A stretch of DNA of 64,000 nucleotides, from contig NZ_LOQF01000005.1 of NCBI RefSeq assembly GCF_001517935.1, positions 1-64,000 of the forward strand. Reading direction: 5' to 3'. The translations under genes and the position numbers were made by a program. Under the pieces are notes generated by a model. It saw nothing but the letters and a program-made list of their open reading frames with translations, did no database searches and was not told the origin of the DNA. This document shows, piece by piece, positions 8,901 through 15,889 of this stretch. Position 1 is the first letter of the stretch. Each line of letters begins with the position of its first letter. Origin of the DNA: Sneathia sanguinegens. Lineage in GTDB: Bacteria > Fusobacteriota > Fusobacteriia > Fusobacteriales > Leptotrichiaceae.

Positions 8901-10985
8901 GGTGATGATGCAAGCGGTAAAACTGTTTTAGGTAAAGATGGTTTAACTATTAAGGGAAAAGATGGAAAAGAAGGAAAAATTACCATAGATAATGAAGGTA
9001 AATTAGCAATTAAAAATGGTGATAAAACTTCAACTTTAGTAACAGAAGAAAGTGCAAAACAAAATCTTAAATTAAGCTACAAAGTTAATGATGAAACTGA
9101 TAGTAAATCTACTAGTCTTGAACAAGGTTTAACATTTAAGAGTTCTGATATAAAAATTTCATCTGAAGATAAGGGAGTTATTAATTTTAATATAGATAAG
9201 GCAAGCGATATAGATGATGCTAATAAGGATAAGTTAGTAACAGTAGATGTGATAAAGAAATATGTAGATAAACAAAAAGAAAGTGGAAACAAAGTTACAG
9301 GTGATAATTCTGATGGTACAGCCGAAGGTATCGATGATGGATTGAATGGAAAGACATTAACTGAAAAGATAAATGCACTAAGAAATGGTGAAGCAGGACC
9401 TATGGTATATACTGATAAAGATGGAAATAAGTTAAAAAGAGGTTCTGATGGTAAACTATATAAGCCTAGCGATTTAAATGATGATGGGACTGTAAAAGAT
9501 GGTAAAGAAGCAGTAAAAAATGTAGAATTAAAATTAAAAGGTGATGATCCTGTTGCTTTAAATAATGTAGCTAATGCAGTGGAAAAAGTGAGTGATTTAA
9601 CAGATAATGATGATTTAGTTGATGGTTATAAGGCGATTAATAAGAATGACTTACAAAAAGTTGTAAAAGCTGGTTTAAATATTAAAGGAAATAAAGGAGA
9701 AACACATCAAAATTTAGGATCAAGTTTAGAAATTAAAGGTGAAGGTAATATAGAAACTAGTGTTGAAGATGGAAAACTTACAATTACTATGAAAAAAGAA
9801 GCTTCATTTGAAGATGGTGTAAAACTTGGTAAAGGTAATATAGAACTTAATGCTGATGATGATGGAAATAAATTGACTCTAAAAGGAAAAGATCAAAAAA
9901 ATGTAATATTAGATGGAGTAAATGATGGAAAGATAGAAAAAGATTCAAAGGAAGCTATAAATGGTGGACAAATAAATAATATTTTATCTAATTTAGGAGT
10001 TAATAGTGAAGGTAAACCAATAGATGGTACAAATAAAAGTTTAATAACAAAAATATTAGATAAAGATGGAAAAGAAAGTTCAAAAGACCCTGAAACTTTA
10101 GTTGATGCTATAAATAGAACAATTGAAAGAGTAAATGATGTATTTACAATAAAAGACGATAATAATGGTGAAATGAAAAAGCATTTAGGTTCAGAAATTG
10201 TAATACAATCATTAAAAGGACAAGATTCTGATTTTAGTGGGGATAATGTTAAAGTTCAAGTTAGTGATGGTAAAATTGAAATAGGAATGAAAAAAAATCC
10301 AACATTTGAAAGTGTACAATTAGGTGATGGAGCAAATGCATTAGAACTTTCATATGAAAAAGATGGATTAATGATAAAACCATCTACTGGAGAAGCACAA
10401 AAAATATTAACTGATAAAAATGTTAATGAATTTGGTCCTATAAAGATAAATGAAGGTGTTGCAACAATAGATAGCCCAAATAAAGAGCCAGTAATTTTAA
10501 GAAATTTATCAGATGGGGTTGAATTAAATGATGCTGTTAATGTTAAACAATTAAAAGCAGTTAAAAGTACAGCTAATTTTGCACTAGGTGGTGTTGCAAA
10601 TGCAGTAGCTATGGCAAACTTATTACAAGTAAATTCATATTCAGATTATAGACGTAATATAGCGGTAGCATGTGGATATTATGGACATCAATATGCATTG
10701 GCTGTAGGATTTAGTGGAGTTAATGAAAAAAGAAGAGTAAACTATAGAATAAGTGGTTCAGTAAATACACAAGGAAATCTAGCACTTGGTGGAGGAATTG
10801 GAATTATGCTAGGTAAAAAGGAAGAAAGATATGCAGGTAAACTAGAAAAGCTAAATGTAGCTAAACTTCTTGATAGAATAGATGAATTAGAAAAAGATAA
10901 GATATCTGATAGAAAAGAAATTGAAAACTTGAAGAAAGAAAATCAAGAAATCAAAAAAATGTTAAAGAAGATATTGAAAAAGTAA
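5949..10985 (+). CDS. Trimeric autotransporter adhesin (YadA-like)
   Basis: A 1678-residue surface adhesin of the type Vc secretion family. The long, basic N-terminus with a hydrophobic segment (about 22-40) and AxA-like cleavage region is an extended signal peptide. A YadA-like head (about 120-290) has spaced repeats such as TAIGAHTQA, TAVGVRAKA and VSIGDRAKA. A very long stalk contains many neck-type motifs (NDNDAVNLAQLK, DAVNVKQLK) alternating with GDDG-rich and coiled-coil segments. The membrane anchor (about 1540-1630) includes ANFALGGVANAVAMANLLQ and the barrel strands. Unusually, a coiled coil of about 45 residues follows the barrel. A GGAGG Shine-Dalgarno at 5938-5942 fixes the start. 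It is monocistronic: own promoter, own terminator. Confidence 0.93.
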   Translation: MKHLELKELTRYLKKNLKKKISISKALVISYILTGLVGIQSMADYDVVKDGKYVVRVNEYHVWLGKGHKFLRHNNSNAEYVLIGKDLEGDLWSVSTGLSNVTGQNSITYGRALRNPGLYSSLIGTESTIEGGNVNYTIAYGHQLKASNTVNGVLMVNNGKITNASNAVIVGTQLDTVSAQNGIVLGKKVDAVNTNGAVIMGSDDSGYNSGFGKRYQRTKGEGNGVTAIGAHTQALANAATAVGVRAKASEGEAAAFGSNAQATASRAVSIGDRAKATLENSVALGSGSVTKESRNQGYLIDGTYEEKNYTRVAAFGGRRLQDILAGAEDTDAVNVLQLKNALKKKISFVPVYETPNNPNVKEVSLDGSIKIGVGNWNQTDAQTQEVIRFAGDNLSTTATNDGIMIAMKESPKFKSLKLGEDGQVDIKLKDKNTLLLNDKGISGLNKGTNDNDAVNLAQLKTGEDIDVNKWTEKLKLKNLELNLFGNVGTSKKTTLAQGIKYKSPILKIEAKENGEVHFELNEAGENKIKQLSKASISLKAKDNDPIKVEESNGAYTLSLEKDKLKNLVETQNLAGKDLDNLTDKAKGNIKKLLEVKGDDKDIKVVKSTSDGKDVYTVSLESTIKDKIEKIGKGTVADNDTNLVTGGQVNQAITNVKNELINKEIQFSGDSGDTITKKLGEKISIQGGKTSDLTENNIGVINENGIMKIKLANNISGLKAINLGDVKLSDEGLDVGSHKITKLSDGINDNDAVNLKQLREVLDKTVNKAVINVQADSPMVVALKHKDGTLEKVVKDPNDGKYYKISDMEGTKHKKDATPVSKDNGDDFVISTIDEDGGLAATKSIKITKVKDGDITKESTDAINGGQLAKILGIDGKTYKIGDDGKIVKVDGNPLYDTIKSNPSTTPSNALEATNAIIAAINKGIKIKADDDETKDKNLGDTIALIHSKEEKDGYSGKNLKTYLTDKGEFALLFNMKPIFTEVTVGDDASGKTVLGKDGLTIKGKDGKEGKITIDNEGKLAIKNGDKTSTLVTEESAKQNLKLSYKVNDETDSKSTSLEQGLTFKSSDIKISSEDKGVINFNIDKASDIDDANKDKLVTVDVIKKYVDKQKESGNKVTGDNSDGTAEGIDDGLNGKTLTEKINALRNGEAGPMVYTDKDGNKLKRGSDGKLYKPSDLNDDGTVKDGKEAVKNVELKLKGDDPVALNNVANAVEKVSDLTDNDDLVDGYKAINKNDLQKVVKAGLNIKGNKGETHQNLGSSLEIKGEGNIETSVEDGKLTITMKKEASFEDGVKLGKGNIELNADDDGNKLTLKGKDQKNVILDGVNDGKIEKDSKEAINGGQINNILSNLGVNSEGKPIDGTNKSLITKILDKDGKESSKDPETLVDAINRTIERVNDVFTIKDDNNGEMKKHLGSEIVIQSLKGQDSDFSGDNVKVQVSDGKIEIGMKKNPTFESVQLGDGANALELSYEKDGLMIKPSTGEAQKILTDKNVNEFGPIKINEGVATIDSPNKEPVILRNLSDGVELNDAVNVKQLKAVKSTANFALGGVANAVAMANLLQVNSYSDYRRNIAVACGYYGHQYALAVGFSGVNEKRRVNYRISGSVNTQGNLALGGGIGIMLGKKEERYAGKLEKLNVAKLLDRIDELEKDKISDRKEIENLKKENQEIKKMLKKILKK

Positions 10986-10991
10986 TGTAAG

Positions 10992-11018
10992 AGATCTCCC
11001 AGTAAAAATGGGGGATCT
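10992..11018 (+). terminator. Intrinsic terminator after the adhesin
   Basis: A 10 bp stem (10992-11001 with 11009-11018, one G-U pair) with a seven-base loop is followed by T residues. It ends adhesin transcription before the second regulatory copy. Confidence 0.82.
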
Positions 11019-11060
11019 TTTATTAATTAACAAAATTGTATAAAATCTTGTTTATTATTG

Positions 11061-11076
11061 AGTGGTACCTACCACT
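11061..11076. promoter_or_regulatory. Palindromic operator, dre-like (copy 2, upstream)
   Basis: AGTGGTACCTACCACT, with 7 bp arms and a CC centre, differs from the copy 1 site by a single base. It lies upstream of the plus-strand -35 of the PTS operon. Confidence 0.68.
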
Positions 11077-11114
11077 TATTAAAAAAGATATCATTATTTT
11101 TTTAAAGTTAATAC

Positions 11115-11142
11115 TTGACTTAATTAAAAATCAAGATATACT
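11115..11142 (+). promoter_or_regulatory. Promoter of the IIBCDA PTS operon
   Basis: TTGACT (11115-11120), 16 bases, TATACT (11137-11142). The operator at 11154-11165 covers the expected transcription start. Confidence 0.75.
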
Positions 11143-11153
11143 AAAAATATAAA

Positions 11154-11165
11154 TGGTAGATACCA
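11154..11165. promoter_or_regulatory. Operator at the PTS transcription start
   Basis: TGGTAGATACCA palindrome placed about 12 bp downstream of the -10 box, a classic repressor position. Identical to the site at 5774-5785. Confidence 0.65.
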
Positions 11166-11182
11166 GTTGTGGAGGTGGAGCT

Positions 11183-11656
11183 ATGCCTAATATATTGGCA
11201 GCAAGAATAGACAATAGATTAATACATGGTCAAGTCGGAATGACTTGGGTTAATAGCTTACAAGCTAATTTAATTTTAGTAGCAAATGATGAAGTATCAA
11301 AAGATACTGTCCAACAAAGTTTGATGGATATGGTAGTTCCTAGTGGAGTTCAAACAAGATATTTTTCAATTGAAAAAACAGCACAAGTAATTAATAAGGC
11401 AAGCGATAGACAAAAGATATTGCTTGTTGTAAAGACAATAGCTGATGTAGAAAGATTAACAAAATTAGGATTGAAATTAGACGAATGGATAGTTGGTAAT
11501 TTACATTTTTCTGAAGGAAAGAAACAAATAACTTCTACAGTTTCTGTAACAGAAGAAGAAGTAAATATTTTTAAAAATTTAATGAAACAAAACATTAGAT
11601 TCACTATTAAAGGTGTACCTAGTGATTCAGGGCAAGATATGTCTAAATTAATATGA
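11183..11656 (+). CDS. PTS mannose/fructose/sorbose-family IIB (AgaV/AgaB-like)
   Basis: A 157-residue cytoplasmic phosphocarrier that passes phosphate from IIA to the incoming sugar. The phosphorylated histidine is His15 in RIDNRLIHGQVG, and the following VNSLQANLILVANDEV and IKGVPSD segments fit the IIB Man fold. The start at 11183 follows GGAGGTGG (11171-11178); an upstream in-frame ATG at 11153 lies inside the operator and is unlikely. It opens a IIB-IIC-IID-IIA operon sharing operators with agaS-lacD, which suggests galactosamine/N-acetylgalactosamine as substrate (inference). Confidence 0.88.
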   Translation: MPNILAARIDNRLIHGQVGMTWVNSLQANLILVANDEVSKDTVQQSLMDMVVPSGVQTRYFSIEKTAQVINKASDRQKILLVVKTIADVERLTKLGLKLDEWIVGNLHFSEGKKQITSTVSVTEEEVNIFKNLMKQNIRFTIKGVPSDSGQDMSKLI

Positions 11657-11669
11657 GGAGGGCTTTTGT

Positions 11670-12431
11670 ATGTTATTACAAGCTATTTTAATCGCTATAT
11701 GGGCTGGGATTTGTGGAATAGATCAATTTGATGGTCTTGAATCAATTCATAGACCAATAGTATCTGGGTTAGTCATAGGATTAATACTAGGTGATGTAAA
11801 AACAGGTCTAATAGTTGGAGGAACATTAGAACTTGTTTGGATGGGCTTGGTTCCTTTAGCAGGAGCACAACCGCCTAACATAGTTGTAGGAGGTATAATA
11901 GGAGTATCACTTGCAATATTATCAGGATTAAATCCAACTGCTGCAGTAGGATTATCATTTCCATTTGCAGTAATTGCACAAATGTTGGTAACGCTTATGT
12001 TTACAATATTTACTCCATTAATGCATACAGCTGATAAATATGCTGAAGAAGCAAATACTAGAGGAATAGAACTTATAAACTATTCACAATTAGTTATTAG
12101 ATTTATATTTTGGGGCTTGATAGCATTTGTTGTTATATTCTTTGGTGCTGAAAAAACAGGTTATTTAGTAACATTAATGCCTGAAAAATTAATACAAGGT
12201 TTCTCAATAGCAGGTGGAATGATGCCGGCAGTAGGTTTCGCATTGCTACTTAATATTATGTTAAAGAAACAATATGTACCATTCTTGATTATTGGTTTTG
12301 TATTAGCAGCATATTTAAAATTAGACATATTAGCAATATCAGGATTAGGAGTTGCAATTGCCTTATTAGAATATTATAGAGAATCAGGTAAAGCTAGTGT
12401 TAAAGAGGAGGAATATGAAGATGGAATCTAA
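11670..12431 (+). CDS. PTS mannose-family IIC (AgaW/AgaC-like)
   Basis: A 253-residue integral membrane subunit that forms, with IID, the sugar channel. It is almost entirely hydrophobic and carries the conserved GLVIGLILGDVKTGLIVGG and WMGLVPLAGAQPP segments of the IIC family. It starts 13 bp after IIB behind GAGGAGGG and overlaps IID by 11 bp. The C-terminus EDGI followed by the IID start MESN is repeated exactly in the second PTS of this window (20260/20250), so the two systems are paralogues. Confidence 0.9.
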   Translation: MLLQAILIAIWAGICGIDQFDGLESIHRPIVSGLVIGLILGDVKTGLIVGGTLELVWMGLVPLAGAQPPNIVVGGIIGVSLAILSGLNPTAAVGLSFPFAVIAQMLVTLMFTIFTPLMHTADKYAEEANTRGIELINYSQLVIRFIFWGLIAFVVIFFGAEKTGYLVTLMPEKLIQGFSIAGGMMPAVGFALLLNIMLKKQYVPFLIIGFVLAAYLKLDILAISGLGVAIALLEYYRESGKASVKEEEYEDGI

Positions 12432-13242
12432 TGAAAATAAATATAAAGATACTGAAGTTAGAAAGGTTATAACACCATCATTATTAAATAAGATGATAAT
12501 TCGTTCATGTTTCTTACAATCTTCATTTAATTATGAAAGAATGCAAGCTTGTGGTTGGTTATTTAGCTTACTTCCAGGATTAAAAGCAATACATAAAGAT
12601 AAAGACGATTTGAAAAAATCTATGAAATTACATATGGAATTTTTCAATACTCACCCTTTCTTAGTTAATTTTATACAAGGTGTAGTATTGGCTATGGAAG
12701 AAAATAAAGAAGATATAAGTGCAATAAGAGGGTTTAAAGTAGCGACTATGGGACCTTTAGGTGGTATAGGAGATTCAATATTTTGGTTGACAGTTTTACC
12801 TATAGCAGCAGGTATAGGAGCAGCTTTTGCCATAGAAGGTCAAATAATAGGACCAATTTTCTTCTTGATCTTCTTTAATTTAATACAATTTGCATTAAGA
12901 TATTTCTTAATGTACTATGGATACAATAAAGGTGTTTCAACTATTACAAAATTAAAAGAAAATACTCAAAAATTTGCTAATGCAGCAACTATAGTTGGGG
13001 TTACAGTAGTTGGAGCTTTAGTTGCTCTATATATTAAAATTAATTTGGCTGTAGTTATACCAGCAGGTAAGGCAAAAGTAGAATTACAAGCTGGAGTTAT
13101 AGATAAGATTATGCCTGCATTTTTACCAGCAGTATATACAGCATTAATGTATTATTTAATTAAGAAAAAATTCTCACCTATATATCTTGTTGCAATAACA
13201 TTAATAATTTCAATAATTGGAAAATATATAGGAGTATTCTAA
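12421..13242 (+). CDS. PTS mannose-family IID (AgaE/AgaD-like)
   Basis: A 273-residue membrane subunit. It shows the IID hallmarks: FLQSSFNYERMQACGW near the N-terminus, FFNTHPFLVNFIQGVVLAMEE, and MGPLGGIGDSIFW. Two in-frame starts are possible; ATG 12421 is preferred because GAGGAGG (12405-12411) then lies nine bases away, whereas ATG 12415 would leave only three. The same MESN start occurs in the paralogue at 20250. Translation is probably coupled to IIC (11 bp overlap) and IIA (1 bp overlap). Confidence 0.9.
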   Translation: MESNENKYKDTEVRKVITPSLLNKMIIRSCFLQSSFNYERMQACGWLFSLLPGLKAIHKDKDDLKKSMKLHMEFFNTHPFLVNFIQGVVLAMEENKEDISAIRGFKVATMGPLGGIGDSIFWLTVLPIAAGIGAAFAIEGQIIGPIFFLIFFNLIQFALRYFLMYYGYNKGVSTITKLKENTQKFANAATIVGVTVVGALVALYIKINLAVVIPAGKAKVELQAGVIDKIMPAFLPAVYTALMYYLIKKKFSPIYLVAITLIISIIGKYIGVF

Positions 13243-13664
13243 TGACAACAGCACTTTTATTAACAGGGCACGGCTTATTTTCTCAAGGTTTATACTCATC
13301 ATTAAAAATGGTAATGGGAGTTAATGAAAATATTAAATACCAAAATTTTATTGAGGGAGAATCTTCAGAAAATTTAAAAAAGAATTTAAAAAATTTAATA
13401 GCTGACTTATTAAAAACAAATGATAGACTTATTTGTCTGACAGATATTAAAGGTGGAACACCTTTTAGATTGTGTTGTGAATTAGCAATAGAAAATCCAA
13501 AAATATCTGTTGTGTCAGGAGCTAATATGCCTTTGTTATTTCAACTAACAGAGCTTATGGAAGAAGATTTCAATTTAGAAGATACTATAAATGAAAGCTT
13601 AAAAGATATATTTTTATTTAAATATGTAGCTAGAAAAGAAGTAGAAGAAATAGATGGGATATAG
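13242..13664 (+). CDS. PTS mannose-family IIA (AgaF-like)
   Basis: A 140-residue cytoplasmic EIIA of the Man family, which receives phosphate from HPr on the histidine in LLLTGHGLFSQGL (about residue 9). The LTDIKGGTPFRLCCELA and VVSGANMPLLFQL segments are typical. It overlaps IID by one base (TAATG) and is the last gene before a terminator, completing a self-sufficient IIBCDA set. Confidence 0.88.
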   Translation: MTTALLLTGHGLFSQGLYSSLKMVMGVNENIKYQNFIEGESSENLKKNLKNLIADLLKTNDRLICLTDIKGGTPFRLCCELAIENPKISVVSGANMPLLFQLTELMEEDFNLEDTINESLKDIFLFKYVARKEVEEIDGI

Positions 13665-13668
13665 AGTT

Positions 13669-13692
13669 AAAGGGGGTTAATACCTCCTTTTT
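13669..13692 (+). terminator. Intrinsic terminator of the first Man-family PTS operon
   Basis: A 9 bp stem (13669-13677 with 13682-13690, one G-U pair), a four-base loop and a run of T residues. Confidence 0.8.
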
Positions 13693-13715
13693 CATTAAGA
13701 AGGATTTTTGTACTA

Positions 13716-13744
13716 TTGTATAAAAAAAATTAAAATGTTAGAAT
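13716..13744 (+). promoter_or_regulatory. Promoter of the LacI-family gene
   Basis: TTGTAT (13716-13721), 17 bases, TAGAAT (13739-13744) with a TGn extension at 13736-13738. No copy of the AAACCGGTTT operator is visible here. Confidence 0.55.
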
Positions 13745-13771
13745 AATAGAAAAAAGATATGAAGGTTAATT

Positions 13772-14779
13772 ATGAAAAAAATTACTATAAATGATATAGC
13801 TAAAATGGCTAAAACATCAAAAACTACTGTGTCATTTTACTTGAATAATAAATTTGATGCTATGTCGGAAGAAACTAAGAATAGAATAAAAAAAGTTATA
13901 GACGAAACTAATTATTCTCCAAGTCTAGTTGCGAGAAGCTTGAGTATGAGTAAGACGAATCTTATTGGTGTGATAATAGGAGATATTACAAATGTATTTT
14001 CTAATCAAATAGTTAAAGGAATAGAAGCATATCTTAATAAATATAATTATCAAATCATAATAGGAAATAGTAATTATGAATATGAAAGAGAAAGTAAATT
14101 AATAGATAAATTTATACAAATAGGTGTAGAGGGCTTTATAGTGCAACCTACGACTAATTTTTTACCTTTAATAGAAAAAATAAAAAGAAGTGGAAAACAA
14201 TTAGCATTTATTGATAGTAATCTTGAAAATGATGAGGTTGTTTCAATAAAATCTGATAACTATAATTCAGTATACAAGTGTATGGAAACAATTGTGAATA
14301 AGAATAAATATGATAGATATATTATGATAGGTGCAAGCCCAGCTGAACTTAGTACGAGAAGGGAGAGGGCGAAAGGCTTTATTGATAGCCTTGAAATGAA
14401 GAATATACCTTTTCATAATATTATTGTTACCAATGAACCTACAATAGAAGAAGTTAAAAGAAAATTATTAACTAAATTGCTTGATAATAAAAAGACTTTA
14501 ATATTTGTTCCTAATTGTTGGCTACTACCAATAGTTAACCAAGTTTTGGATATTTATAGGGATAAAATGCCAAAAAGTATAGGCTTAGTTGGTTTTGATA
14601 ATATAGAATGGTGTAAATTTGTATGCCCTAAGATCACGACTATAGTACAACCTGCATATGAAGAAGGATATTTGGTGGCAGAATATTTGGTAAATATGAT
14701 AGAAAAAAAAGAAGAAGTATTAGAAAAAAAAGTAACATTAATGTGTAATGTTAATTGGGAAAAATCAGTAGAATTATAG
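13772..14779 (+). CDS. LacI-family transcriptional regulator of the glycosaminoglycan operon
   Basis: A 335-residue LacI/GalR repressor. The N-terminal helix-turn-helix and hinge (about 1-55: TINDIAKMAKTSKTTVSFYLN, then YSPSLVARSL) are followed by a periplasmic-binding-protein-like effector domain (about 60-330) with IGVIIGDITNVFSNQIVKGIE and GLVGFDNIEW. It is transcribed toward the downstream operon, whose promoter carries two AAACCGGTTT-type palindromes, the usual LacI-family half-site symmetry. The likely effector is a KDG/KDPG-type pathway intermediate (inference). Confidence 0.9.
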   Translation: MKKITINDIAKMAKTSKTTVSFYLNNKFDAMSEETKNRIKKVIDETNYSPSLVARSLSMSKTNLIGVIIGDITNVFSNQIVKGIEAYLNKYNYQIIIGNSNYEYERESKLIDKFIQIGVEGFIVQPTTNFLPLIEKIKRSGKQLAFIDSNLENDEVVSIKSDNYNSVYKCMETIVNKNKYDRYIMIGASPAELSTRRERAKGFIDSLEMKNIPFHNIIVTNEPTIEEVKRKLLTKLLDNKKTLIFVPNCWLLPIVNQVLDIYRDKMPKSIGLVGFDNIEWCKFVCPKITTIVQPAYEEGYLVAEYLVNMIEKKEEVLEKKVTLMCNVNWEKSVEL

Positions 14780-14829
14780 GCTGGAGATAATTCAGTCTAT
14801 TTTATTCTTTAAAATTTTTTTTCTTTCTA

Positions 14830-14857
14830 TTGACAAACCGGTTTATCAAGTTATAAT
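14830..14857 (+). promoter_or_regulatory. Promoter of the hyaluronan/chondroitin operon
   Basis: Consensus TTGACA (14830-14835), 16 bases, TATAAT (14852-14857). The spacer is almost filled by an operator palindrome. Confidence 0.88.
14835..14844. promoter_or_regulatory. LacI-type operator O1
   Basis: AAACCGGTTT, a perfect 10 bp palindrome with a central CG, lies between the -35 and -10 boxes. Confidence 0.8.
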
Positions 14858-14860
14858 ATA

Positions 14861-14874
14861 CTAAACCGATTTAG
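14861..14874. promoter_or_regulatory. LacI-type operator O2
   Basis: CTAAACCGATTTAG, a 14 bp near-palindrome centred 28 bp from O1, covers the expected transcription start. Two sites on one helical face would allow cooperative repression. Confidence 0.75.
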
Positions 14875-14894
14875 TGGCTTAGAAAGAAGGAACA

Positions 14895-15875
14895 ATGAAC
14901 AAAAGTATTATTGAACGAATTTTTAATCTAGGGCTTATACCTATAGTTAAAATAGACGACATAGAAAAGGCAACTAAACTTTCAGCTTGCTTATATAAAG
15001 GAGGACTTGATTGTATAGAAGTTACATATAGAACAAAAAATGCAACTGAAGCAATAAAGAAGATCAATGAAATGGATGAAGATATTTTGGTCTGTGCAGG
15101 AACTGTATCTAATTTACAAGAAGCAAATGAAGCTATTAATGCAGGAGCTAAGGCTATATTTACTCCAGGTTTGAATGAAAAGCTTATAACTTGGTGTAAA
15201 GAAAAGAATATTTTGATTATACCCGGGGTTTCAACAGCAAGTGAAGTTGAAAAAGCAAGAGAATATGGACTTAATATATTGAAATTTTTCCCAGCAGAAG
15301 CTAGTGGAGGTGTAGAAAAGTTAAAAGCTTTATCAGCAGTATATAAAGATATAAAATTCATACCTACAGGAGGTATAAATGAAGAAAATATAAAATCTTA
15401 TCTAAATTTAGAAAATGTTGAAGCCTGTGGTGGAACATTTATGGTAGATGAAGAAAAGATTAAGGAAAATGATTGGGAAGGTATAGAAAAATCAGTAAAA
15501 GAAGCTATAAGAGTAATGTTAGACTATCAACTTATACATGTTGGTATAAATGAAACAAGTAAGGAAGATGCTCTTAGAGTAGCAAATATATTCTGCGATT
15601 TATTTGATTTCAAATTATATAACAAACCAAGAAGTTACTTCGGAGGTAGAGGCTTTGAAATAATGCATAAAAAAGGTTATGGTAAAAATGGACATATAGG
15701 TATTTATACTGCTTTTCCAGAAAAAGCAATATATCAATTGAAGAAAAAAGGAATAAAAGTTCTTGAAGAAACTGTAACAAGAAATAAGAAAACTAATAGA
15801 ATTAATTTAGCATATTTAGATTTAGAAATTTCAGGATTTGCAATACATTTGATAAATCCAGATGTTAAGATGTAG
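14895..15875 (+). CDS. eda: KDPG/KHG aldolase fused to a C-terminal VOC-like domain
   Basis: A 326-residue protein. Residues 1-210 are a complete class I KDPG aldolase that cleaves 2-keto-3-deoxy-6-phosphogluconate to pyruvate and glyceraldehyde 3-phosphate. Glu42, Arg46 and Schiff-base Lys130 (in ILKFFPAE) match the E. coli Eda triad in order and spacing, and PTGGINEENI binds phosphate. Residues about 212-326 form an extra domain beginning QLIHVGINETSKEDALRV that looks like a glyoxalase/VOC fold; typical Eda stops near 210. The first gene of the operon, with AAGGA eight bases before the ATG. The extra domain's role is unknown. Confidence 0.88.
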   Translation: MNKSIIERIFNLGLIPIVKIDDIEKATKLSACLYKGGLDCIEVTYRTKNATEAIKKINEMDEDILVCAGTVSNLQEANEAINAGAKAIFTPGLNEKLITWCKEKNILIIPGVSTASEVEKAREYGLNILKFFPAEASGGVEKLKALSAVYKDIKFIPTGGINEENIKSYLNLENVEACGGTFMVDEEKIKENDWEGIEKSVKEAIRVMLDYQLIHVGINETSKEDALRVANIFCDLFDFKLYNKPRSYFGGRGFEIMHKKGYGKNGHIGIYTAFPEKAIYQLKKKGIKVLEETVTRNKKTNRINLAYLDLEISGFAIHLINPDVKM

Positions 15876-15889
15876 AAAGGAAGAATAAA

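Larger units (their letters stand above)
11050..11168. repeat. Duplicated divergent regulatory region, copy 2
   Basis: Counterpart of 5670-5788. Here the plus-strand promoter is the better one (TTGACT/TATACT), it leads straight into a PTS operon, and the minus-strand -10 is degraded. Homology ends just before the GGAGGTGG Shine-Dalgarno of the PTS IIB gene. Confidence 0.88.

Noticed and set aside
5949-10985. The repeated motifs in the adhesin as a CRISPR or DNA tandem repeat.
   Set aside because: The repeats are protein-level neck and stalk motifs of variable spacing, without constant direct repeats and spacers.
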